The translations under genes were made by a program, and so were the position numbers. This document shows positions 1-5,876 of a DNA stretch of 10,300 nt, piece after piece. The DNA is taken from positions 1 to 10,300 of the forward strand of contig JAODNG010000363.1 of NCBI GenBank assembly GCA_025465385.1, in the 5' to 3' direction. The notes under the pieces are model-generated. The model did no database searches, was not told where the DNA came from, and saw only the letters and a program-made list of their open reading frames with translations. The DNA is from Pseudonocardiales bacterium. Its GTDB lineage: Bacteria > Actinomycetota > Actinomycetes > Mycobacteriales > Pseudonocardiaceae. Each line of letters begins with the position of its first letter. Position 1 is the first letter of the stretch.

Positions 1-713
1 ACGATCGCTCTGCCGAGCAGGGGCCATCAACCCTCCAAGCTGGGGGATTTGTACAACGATGCAGAGATCGTTCGATCTGTTGTCGCGGACGTCGAGGGGC
101 CAGTGGTTATCTGCGCCCATTCCTACGGCGGTGCACCTGTCACCGAGGCGCTGGTTGGCATGGGGAAAGTCAGACATCTGGTTACCTCTGTGCATGGCAG
201 GGCAATGTAGGAAATTCGCTTCTCGGCGCTAGACACGGCATACCACCGCCGTGGTGGGAGATGCACGAGGTTGAGGGATACATCGATCCACTTCGACCGC
301 GTGAGATCTTGTACGGGGACGTCGATCCGCCTACCGCCAATGCGGCAATCGCCCGCCTCGGACACCAGTCGCTCGCGGCGGTGTCGCAACCGTTGACCCA
401 AACCAGCTGGCGCAACATCCCTAGCACCTATGTGCTCTGCGAGAATGACTGCGCAATCCCGCCCGCAGCTCAGGAACAGATGGCGCGACGAGCGGCACGA
501 GTCCAGCGTCTCGACACATCCCACTCCCCGTTCTTGAGCCAGCCATCACGAGTCGCCGATATACTGCGCAACGAACTACGGGCGGCCGCGGGCGGACTGA
601 ACGAAAGGGACAGCACTACTCGGCGACCTCGGCCACCTTCAACAGCAGCTTTCCGGTGTTGCCGCCGGCATAGAGCATGTTGTGCGCTTCGACGGCGTTT
701 TCGAGGCCGTTGA
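1..713 (+). pseudogene. alpha/beta hydrolase, 5'-truncated by the window and frameshifted
   Basis: This is the C-terminal part of an alpha/beta-hydrolase-fold protein, of the small esterase type. From base 1, frame 1 carries the nucleophile elbow HSYGG (Ser codon at 121–123) and runs to VRHLV before a premature TAG at 208–210. Reading resumes in the third frame at 183 with YLCAWQGNVGNSLLG, then PPPWWEMHEVEGYIDP. That frame holds the likely catalytic Asp in CENDCAIPP (447–449) and the His in TSHSPFLSQP (522–524). The two halves join smoothly if one T is missing in the TT at 182–183. So the triad is complete but split between frames, and I read the locus as a recent pseudogene or a sequencing error. 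Family-like sequence ends near 597. The open frame continues to a stop at 711–713 inside the convergent oxidoreductase gene, so the last ~38 codons are probably not original. The substrate is unknown. Confidence 0.8.
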
Positions 714-1671
714 GGATGGTCTCGTGGTACGTGAGCCGGTCCTCGGCGATGAGGCGGGCAAGATATTCTATCGCCTCGCCGTAACGATCCGCGTGGTCAA
801 TCACCAGGTAGCCATGGATACTCGCGCGTCGCGTCATGAGCTGCACAATGTGGTACTGCGGCGTCCAGCCCGGCGCGTCGTCGGCGCTGTTGTAGTGATT
901 GTACTGTGAGATCATACCGCACAATGCGATACGCGCGCCTACGTTAAGGCGCATGAGCACATGGTCCATGATCTCACCGCCGACATTTTCAAAACCGACG
1001 TCCACACCGTTGGGCGTGGCGGCGTCGAGCTGGGTACGCCAGTCGCTCGCCTTATAGTCGACACAGGCGTCAAAACCCAGATCCGTGGTCACGTGATGGC
1101 ACTTCTGCGGCCCTCCAGCGATCCCGACGACCCGCGCCCCCTTCGCTTGAGCTATCTGGCCAGCTACCGAACCTACGGAGCCTGCGGCGGCGGAGACGAC
1201 GACGGTCTCGCCAGGCTGTGGCTTCACAATGTCCATGCCGATGTAGGCGGTGATCCCACCGGTAACCCCGAGCACGCCGAGGAAGGCGGGCAGCGGCGCC
1301 GGCAGCGGGTCAGGGAGAACCGCAAGCGGCAACTCGAGGATGTCGTCGTCGGCGACGCAGTAGTCTTGCCATCCGGTCGCTCCTGCGACCAGCGAGCCGA
1401 CCGGCAGATCGTCGCGTCGGGACTTGACTACCTGGCCGATACCCACGCCTCGCATCACCGCGCCCACCGGCGACGGCGGCATGTAGCCGCGGTGATCGCT
1501 CATCCATATACGCATGGTCGGGTCCAGCGACAGGTACAGCGTACGCACGAGCGCTTGCGCGGATCTAAGCTCTGGTACTTCCTCTCTCACCAATTCGAAA
1601 TCGGATCCGGTGCATAGGCCCTGAGGCCGCCGCCGCAGATAGTACCTGCGATTGACAAGAGGCGAAGCCAT
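616..1671 (-). CDS. NADP-dependent oxidoreductase, MDR superfamily (zinc-independent alkenal/curcumin reductase type)
   Basis: This 351-residue protein is of normal length for the medium-chain reductases of the prostaglandin/leukotriene reductase and CurA (YncB) group, which reduce activated C=C bonds with NADPH in the cytosol. The N-terminal GroES-like domain starts with NRRYYLRRRPQG and has the LYLSLDPTMR stretch (residues 45–54) typical of this group. The Rossmann domain follows, with the nucleotide-binding turn AAAGSVGSVAGQ (161–172), then GFDACVDYK and FENVGG. The C-terminus (NTGKLLLKV) is intact. The zinc-ligand cysteines of alcohol dehydrogenases are not seen. ATG at 1669–1671 is preceded by a good ribosome site (GGGAG at 1677–1681, 5-base spacing). 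The tandem-VOC gene lies 97 bases upstream on the same strand, so co-transcription is possible. The 3' end converges on the broken hydrolase. The natural substrate cannot be told from sequence. Confidence 0.93.
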   Translation of the reverse strand: MASPLVNRRYYLRRRPQGLCTGSDFELVREEVPELRSAQALVRTLYLSLDPTMRIWMSDHRGYMPPSPVGAVMRGVGIGQVVKSRRDDLPVGSLVAGATGWQDYCVADDDILELPLAVLPDPLPAPLPAFLGVLGVTGGITAYIGMDIVKPQPGETVVVSAAAGSVGSVAGQIAQAKGARVVGIAGGPQKCHHVTTDLGFDACVDYKASDWRTQLDAATPNGVDVGFENVGGEIMDHVLMRLNVGARIALCGMISQYNHYNSADDAPGWTPQYHIVQLMTRRASIHGYLVIDHADRYGEAIEYLARLIAEDRLTYHETILNGLENAVEAHNMLYAGGNTGKLLLKVAEVAE

Positions 1672-1717
1672 GACCGCTCCCTTTTGTTGCCTGCACCCGC
1701 TGGATGCGGTGGCGCAT

Positions 1718-1725
1718 TGATATCA
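1718..1725. promoter_or_regulatory. short palindrome upstream of the MDR reductase gene
   Basis: The gap at 1672–1768 holds the perfect 8-base palindrome TGATATCA, about 47 bases upstream of the reductase ATG, in a locally AT-rich patch that also reads TTAGATGATATCAATG on the minus strand. This could be part of a promoter or an operator. It is short enough to occur by chance, and no regulator gene is adjacent. Confidence 0.2.
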
Positions 1726-1768
1726 TCTAAGTTCGGACCTATTCCAGGACGGCCGGTGGGCCGGGCTC

Positions 1769-2647
1769 TCAGTCGTCGTAGGGATCGTCTACTCGCGCCG
1801 AGCCGGCCGCGAGGTCAGTGATTACATCGACCCGATCGGTAGGGTCGATCAGCGCGAAGGTGGCTCCGGAAGGGTCAGCGACCCGGGCTACTCGCCCCAG
1901 TTCGGTGTCGTAGGGATCGATGTCCACCCGGCCACCCAACACAAGGACCCGATTGGCCGCAGCGTCAGTGCCGATCTGCGGTTCCACCGCGAAGTGCAGC
2001 ATCCAATGCGCCACGCAGTCGGGGTCCGCCCAGCTCTCGCTCATTTCTAACCTGCCCAGCATCGTCTTGCCGTCACGTGACCAGGTGGTGTAGTCCACCT
2101 CGATGCCGTCACCGATCTGCCGCTGCTGGTAGCCGAACAGGTTTGCAAAAAACTCATCAGCCCCCGGGCCGTTCCAGGTGTCCAGTTCGGCCCAGTACAG
2201 CGATCCAGGGGCGACCCGGCGAAACGTCCATGGTCGTGCGGGCTGCCAGAAACCAACCACGGCGCCGGTCGGGTCTACCCCGAGGAGCACCCTTCCCTGC
2301 CCCGGGACATCCGTCGGCCCCGTCAAGACCCGGCCGCCCCGCCTACCGAGCACCTGCGCGGTGCGCGCCAGGTTGGTACTGGCCAAGTACAGCGTCCAGC
2401 CCGCTGGATAGCCCGCCGGCACGGGAGCTCCCGACAGACCAGCCACCGGTCGACCGCCACACAATGCGGTCAGGTAGTGCTTGCGGCGCCGGCCCGAGTG
2501 GATTTGGTAGGTCCAGCCAAACAAGCCGCTGTAGAACTCCCGGCTAGCGGCCAGATCGGTACTCGACACATCGGCCCAACACACCGACCCGGTACTGAGC
2601 GATTCGTCCCGGTTCGTCCCCTGCGTGCCCACCCTGTTCGCCTGCAT
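1769..2647 (-). CDS. tandem VOC-domain protein (glyoxalase/bleomycin-resistance fold)
   Basis: The protein has two vicinal-oxygen-chelate domains in a row, the layout of mycobacterial Rv0577 and Rv0911. Counting from the ATG at 2645–2647 (292 residues), domain 1 runs roughly from 20 to 137. It opens with GSVCWADVSSTDLAASREFY, contains GLFGWTY and ends DPTGAVVGFWQ. Domain 2 runs roughly from 148 to 270, opens with GSLYWAELDTW, contains NLFGY and ends DPSGATFALIDP. The doubled GS-x-x-W-A-(D/E) and DP-(T/S)-GA signatures show internal duplication. VOC proteins include metal-dependent isomerases, dioxygenases and drug-binding proteins, and I cannot assign a reaction. The open frame extends to a TTG at 2701, adding 18 residues. 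I prefer the ATG, although neither start has a clear ribosome site. The C-terminal tail is acidic (RVDDPYDD). Confidence 0.85.
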   Translation of the reverse strand: MQANRVGTQGTNRDESLSTGSVCWADVSSTDLAASREFYSGLFGWTYQIHSGRRRKHYLTALCGGRPVAGLSGAPVPAGYPAGWTLYLASTNLARTAQVLGRRGGRVLTGPTDVPGQGRVLLGVDPTGAVVGFWQPARPWTFRRVAPGSLYWAELDTWNGPGADEFFANLFGYQQRQIGDGIEVDYTTWSRDGKTMLGRLEMSESWADPDCVAHWMLHFAVEPQIGTDAAANRVLVLGGRVDIDPYDTELGRVARVADPSGATFALIDPTDRVDVITDLAAGSARVDDPYDD

Positions 2648-3034
2648 ACCTGAAAGAGAATCCCGAGGCGCCCGCAGATACCTACTGCGCGGGTGTCCCA
2701 AATCCGCACTGTTGTCGTGGTGTCAGGTTCGCGTCTGCGTTGCCGTAGCTGCTGTTGCCAGCTCGTGGCCGACAGATGGAAGCGGCAGGCGCCGCAGATC
2801 CTACGCTTCTTCGATATCTGAATCAGCCGCTGCCGCCAGCAGGCTTCAGATCGGGAAACTGCTCAACTTACATCATGTGGTGTAGTGCCACTGCCTGATC
2901 TGCGGTACGTGGAAGTTGATCTGTAGAGATGATGACCATTCCTCGACCGTCCGGCATTCTCGTGATGGGGTGAACCAAACTTATTGCCCTCAGGGCGTGT
3001 CTTGGTACCCACGCACGAAACGGAGTTAGAGGCC
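2648..3034. other. 387-base stretch without a recognised gene
   Basis: No reading frame here looks like a protein. A + strand frame overlapping the start of the VOC gene (2625–2885) has low-complexity, shadow-like composition and no family I know. Two small symmetric sites are visible: an imperfect 16-base palindrome at 2869–2884 (TACATCATGTGGTGTA, 6 of 8 pairs matching), and GCCCT-C-AGGGC at 2986–2996, about 40 bases before the small zinc-knuckle gene. The region should contain the promoters of the divergent VOC gene and that small gene, but I cannot place a convincing –10/–35 pair. Confidence 0.4.
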
Positions 3035-3199
3035 ATGGCCGAATATATAGTCACGCGTGGCGGTGGCGGCAAAGACGATCGGCAGCCTGGATGGATGCAC
3101 CGCGAAGTCCGCGACCACGACCGTCGCTATGAGTGCGACGGGCATATTTTCGTCGACGGCCCGTGGGGTGGGCTCGTCTGCGAGAAATGTGGTCGATAA
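3035..3199 (+). CDS. small zinc-knuckle-like protein (54 residues)
   Basis: ATG at 3035–3037 is preceded by GGAG at 3022–3025 with 9-base spacing, a normal ribosome site. The 54-residue product begins MAEYIVTRGGGG. Its second half has Cys34, His37, Cys49 and Cys52, a C-x2-H then C-x2-C pattern with 11 residues between the pairs, which would suit one structural zinc. The stretch YECDGHIFVDGPWGGLVCEK has the non-random look of a conserved domain. The same frame is open from a TTG at 2984, but the ATG fits better. It may bind nucleic acid or a protein partner, as many small zinc ribbons do, but nothing in the sequence says which. It is transcribed toward nadD. I do not recognise a named family. 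Confidence 0.62.
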   Translation: MAEYIVTRGGGGKDDRQPGWMHREVRDHDRRYECDGHIFVDGPWGGLVCEKCGR

Positions 3200-3299
3200 C
3201 ACGAGCAGCAACACGGATGCCGTCGACCACGGGACGTTCTGGTTGGAGAGTTTCGTGCAGCTGCACCTTGAGCAGATGCCGCTGTCCGCTGCCCGTTAG
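3189..3299 (+). CDS. possible tiny overlapping ORF (36 residues)
   Basis: A GTG at 3189 lies inside the last codons of the zinc-knuckle gene in another frame and opens a 36-codon frame ending with TAG at 3297–3299. The product would contain DHGTFWLESFVQLHLEQMPLS, which looks more protein-like than chance for this short non-coding gap. The overlap would allow translational coupling. There is no clear ribosome site, and its last 4 bases overlap the 3' end of nadD on the other strand. It may instead be a remnant of a longer ancestral gene. Confidence 0.22.
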   Translation: MVDNTSSNTDAVDHGTFWLESFVQLHLEQMPLSAAR

Positions 3300-3889
3300 G
3301 TGCGGTCCCGATACAGCCCACGCTTGCTGATGTACTGGACTACCCCATCGGGCACGAGGTACCAGACTGGCTGGCCACGCCTGACGCGCTGCCGGCAGTC
3401 TGTGGAGGAGATCGCCATGGCGGGCACCTCGATCAAGCTCACCACCTGGTCCGGCAGGTGTTTGCCGTCGAGCTCGAACCCGGGGCGGGTCACCCCGACC
3501 AGATGGGCCAGCGCGAACAGTTCGTCGACCCGCTTCCAGGACAGTATCTGCGCCAGCGCATCGGCGCCGGTGATGAAAAACATCTCATCTGCGGGAAACT
3601 GGGTGCGCAGGTCCGTGAGCGTGTCCACGGTCAACGTGGGAGCCTGGCGTTCGATGTCGACCCGGCTGGTCGAAAACCGCGGGTTGGACGCGGTCGCGAT
3701 GACCGTCATGAGGTAGCGATCTTCGGCTGGGCTGACGTCCCGATCAGCCTTCTGCCACGGGATCCCGGTGGGCACGAAGACCACCTCGTCCAACCCGAAA
3801 CGGCCCTGCACCTCGCTCGCAGCCACGAGGTGACCATGGTGAATCGGGTCGAAGGTCCCGCCCATGATCCCGAGTCGCCGGCCGGACAT
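3296..3889 (-). CDS. nadD: nicotinate-mononucleotide adenylyltransferase
   Basis: NadD transfers AMP from ATP to nicotinate mononucleotide, giving deamido-NAD, a cytosolic step shared by de novo and salvage NAD synthesis. The 197-residue protein starts MSGRRLGIMGGTFDPIHHGH. The GGTFDPIHHGH motif (10–20) binds the nucleotide and carries the catalytic HxGH-type histidines. FITGADAL (105–112) and ISSTDCRQR (160–168, the C-terminal SST-x-x-R motif) complete the signature. Length and ends match mycobacterial NadD. ATG at 3887–3889 is used; the upstream ribosome site is weak. The gene lies 88 bases from the divergent repeat-protein gene. Its usual downstream partner rsfS is not present: after the nadD stop come only the small + strand frames. 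Confidence 0.96.
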   Translation of the reverse strand: MSGRRLGIMGGTFDPIHHGHLVAASEVQGRFGLDEVVFVPTGIPWQKADRDVSPAEDRYLMTVIATASNPRFSTSRVDIERQAPTLTVDTLTDLRTQFPADEMFFITGADALAQILSWKRVDELFALAHLVGVTRPGFELDGKHLPDQVVSLIEVPAMAISSTDCRQRVRRGQPVWYLVPDGVVQYISKRGLYRDRT

Positions 3890-3898
3890 GGGCGCAGC

Positions 3899-4024
3899 CT
3901 AGGCGAGCCGTTCGAGGTCGGCTTCGGCGGCGATAAGCTGAAGGCTCAGCGGGCCTGAACTCAGGGGGCAACCGGCGGTGGGACAGTCTTTGGCGAGCAG
4001 GAGTCTCAGCGAGGCCTCGTCGAG
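3899..4024 (-). pseudogene. possible 3' remnant of a lost gene upstream of nadD
   Basis: A minus-strand frame ends with TAG at 3899–3901, 9 bases before the nadD ATG, the spacing expected within an operon. Its last ~41 codons read protein-like (ending LIAAEADLERLA) and have GC-rich third positions, even across 3899–3977 where the + strand is not coding. Upstream of about 4024 the frame becomes Ser/Arg-rich shadow of the repeat-protein gene. I infer a leftover tail of an ancestral gene of the proA–nadD region, cut by the arrival of the repeat-protein gene. Family unknown; chance is not excluded. Confidence 0.25.
3964..3968 (+). promoter_or_regulatory. ribosome binding site of the repeat membrane protein
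   Basis: A run of five G (AGGGGG with the preceding A) sits 9 bases before the GTG at 3978. An in-frame stop (TGA at 3939–3941) blocks any start further upstream except non-standard codons, and the first internal Met is residue 107. This site therefore decides the start. Confidence 0.5.
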
Positions 4025-5876
4025 GGAACCCGCGCTGATCGATGCCTTGGCATCTGGCTGCGTGGTCGAGTGCAGCAAGCTCACCGTCGAGCAGCTAGCA
4101 GCAACGGAGAACCCCCTATACACCATCCGCGCTGAGCTACTGCGGGAGCTGGTGCTGGGCCGTAGTGGTGAGCACCTTGATCCGCTGGGGGTTCGGGTCC
4201 ATGGGGCGCGGATCACCGGAACGCTTGATCTCACACATGTTCCGGCCGCAGTAGGCATTGAACTGCGAGGCTGCGTCTTCGAGTGCCCCGTGTTGATGGT
4301 CAGCGCCCGCCTACCGTGGTTGACCTTGGCGGGTTCGCAGCTGTGTGCGCTGGACTGCGACGGCCTTCAGGTTGACGGCGATGTGCTGCTCGGCGACGGG
4401 TTCACGGCGACCGGACAGAGCGACTACGGCGCCTTACGCCTACTCGGCGCGCACATCAAAGGCCAGCTCAACCTCAACGGTGCGCGCCTGACCAACGAGA
4501 CCGGTCCTGCCCTCATCGGTGATGGGCTGCACGTCGATGGCGACGTCTTCGGCGGGGGCTTCATCGCCACCGGACACGGCGAGCTCGGCGCGGTCCGGCT
4601 GCCGGGCGCCCACATCATCGGACAGCTGAATTTCAATGGCGCCGAGCTGGCCAACCAAGCGGGGCCGGCGCTCATCGGCGACGGGCTTCGTGTCGACGGC
4701 GGCCTGGTGCTCGCCGAAGGGTTTACCGCGAGCGGCCACTATGAGCGTGGCGCGGTGCGGCTGCCCGGCGCTCATATCCGCGGCCAACTCAACTTAGCCT
4801 GTGCGACGCTGGTCAACCCCGCCGGGGCGGCCCTCATCGGCGACCATCTCGAAGTCGACGGTGGAGTATACCTTGACGGGTTCACCGCCACCGGCTACGG
4901 CGAAGACGGCGTGGTGCGGTTGCCCGACGCCCACATCACGGGCCAGCTCAACCTCGACCGCGCCGAGCTGACCAACCCCGCCGGTGCCGCTCTTATCGGC
5001 GATCACCTCCGGGTCGACAGCGACATGTTCGCCGAGGGACTCATCGCCACCGGACACAGCCAAGACGGCGCGGTGCGACTCGCCGACGCCCACATCAGCG
5101 GACAGCTCAACCTCAGCCAGACGAAACTGACCAACCCGGCCGGTCCTGTCCTTGACTTAGAGGACGCCGAAGTCAAGCACCTCTTCCTACCGGCCCAGGT
5201 AATCTGCTCACATGCTGCCGCCAAAACGTCACGGTGCGCAGCGCCAGCGCATCAGCTCATACTATCCGGCCTTGCCTATACGTCGCTTCATGCAGTCGAC
5301 TGGCGTGAGTGGCTGCACCTGATCATCCACCACACCCGTGCTTACCGCCCGCAGCCCTATCGTCAGCTCGCCGCTGCGCTGAGGGCCAGCGGCCACGAAT
5401 CCGCTGCGCGGAAAGTACTCATCGCCCAGCAGCAGGACCTGCACCACCGCGGCGACATCGGTGGACCGCTGAGCAAAAGCGCGCATTGGCTGTGGGGAGT
5501 ACTCGCCGGATACGGCTACCGAAGCAGTCGCGCTGTCGTCGCGCTGATGTTGGTACTCACGGTCGCGGCGGCCCTGGGTATTGCCGCCGGGCACACCTCC
5601 CTGGGTCCGGGCCGCTACGTCACCGCGCACACCAGCCAAGCTCAGAATCCCCGATCCCCGTGCTCCCTGATCGAGCAGATCGGAGTCGGTATCGACCGCA
5701 GCGTCCCGCTAACCCCAGCACGCATCGGCAACCGCTGCGATTTCGACACTTCCAGCCCGGCCGGCGAAGCGTTCACCGCATCCACCTGGGTGCTCCAGGC
5801 CCTGGTGTGGACACTGGCGGGGCTCGCCATCGCCGGTTACGTCGGCCTCATCCGGAGGGCCAGTGCGCCGGGATGA
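3978..5876 (+). CDS. beta-helix-repeat membrane protein (pentapeptide-like repeats, two C-terminal membrane spans)
   Basis: The 632-residue protein has an N-terminal helical region (about 17–65) and a right-handed beta-helix-like region (about 66–405). The latter contains five repeats of 53–54 residues built on VDGDVxxxGFxATG, GAVRLPGAHIxGQLNL and LTNPAGPALIGD. A helical segment follows (441–487, including WREWLHLI and QPYRQLAAALRASGHE), then membrane spans at about 517–537 and 603–624. Basic residues before the first span and after the second suggest both ends are cytoplasmic, with a ~65-residue outside loop holding Cys562 and Cys587, a possible disulfide. Similar actinobacterial proteins are often labelled 'oxidoreductase' or 'pentapeptide repeat protein', but I see no cofactor site. 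No function is established; a scaffold or envelope role is a guess. The gene is divergent from nadD and overlaps the proA 3' end by 29 bases. The first ~16 residues (Ser-rich, poor codon use) look less coding than the rest. Confidence 0.9.
   Translation: MGQSLASRSLSEASSREPALIDALASGCVVECSKLTVEQLAATENPLYTIRAELLRELVLGRSGEHLDPLGVRVHGARITGTLDLTHVPAAVGIELRGCVFECPVLMVSARLPWLTLAGSQLCALDCDGLQVDGDVLLGDGFTATGQSDYGALRLLGAHIKGQLNLNGARLTNETGPALIGDGLHVDGDVFGGGFIATGHGELGAVRLPGAHIIGQLNFNGAELANQAGPALIGDGLRVDGGLVLAEGFTASGHYERGAVRLPGAHIRGQLNLACATLVNPAGAALIGDHLEVDGGVYLDGFTATGYGEDGVVRLPDAHITGQLNLDRAELTNPAGAALIGDHLRVDSDMFAEGLIATGHSQDGAVRLADAHISGQLNLSQTKLTNPAGPVLDLEDAEVKHLFLPAQVICSHAAAKTSRCAAPAHQLILSGLAYTSLHAVDWREWLHLIIHHTRAYRPQPYRQLAAALRASGHESAARKVLIAQQQDLHHRGDIGGPLSKSAHWLWGVLAGYGYRSSRAVVALMLVLTVAAALGIAAGHTSLGPGRYVTAHTSQAQNPRSPCSLIEQIGVGIDRSVPLTPARIGNRCDFDTSSPAGEAFTASTWVLQALVWTLAGLAIAGYVGLIRRASAPG
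4365..5165 (+). repeat. five coding tandem repeats of 159–162 bases
   Basis: Unit boundaries by the protein phase are 4365–4526, 4527–4685, 4686–4847, 4848–5006 and 5007–5165, which gives lengths of 54, 53, 54, 53 and 53 codons. Each unit starts L-x-V-D-(G/S) and ends around ALIGD(G/H); the last ends VLDLED. The core GQLNL recurs in all units (GQLNF in the second). The units are diverged at the DNA level, so the array is old rather than a fresh expansion. The one-residue length change falls after VDGD, in the presumed turn before GFxATG. Confidence 0.9.

Noticed and set aside
961..1617. 218-codon + strand open frame
   Set aside because: It is antisense to the well-supported MDR reductase and has Arg/His-rich shadow composition with no family signature.
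2648..2701. Longer VOC-protein start at TTG 2701
   Set aside because: It adds 18 residues with no domain similarity from a rare start codon without a ribosome site; the ATG at 2645–2647 is favoured, though not proven.
2625..2885. 86-codon + strand open frame in the gene-poor stretch
   Set aside because: It overlaps the start of the VOC gene, lacks a good ribosome site and reads as low-complexity sequence; no homologous family comes to mind.
3458..3958. 166-codon + strand open frame before the repeat-protein gene
   Set aside because: Most of it is antisense to nadD, and the composition does not resemble a protein family.
4365..5165. Regular ~160-base repeats considered as CRISPR or a non-coding satellite
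   Set aside because: The units are contiguous without spacers, stay in frame and encode a consistent protein repeat.
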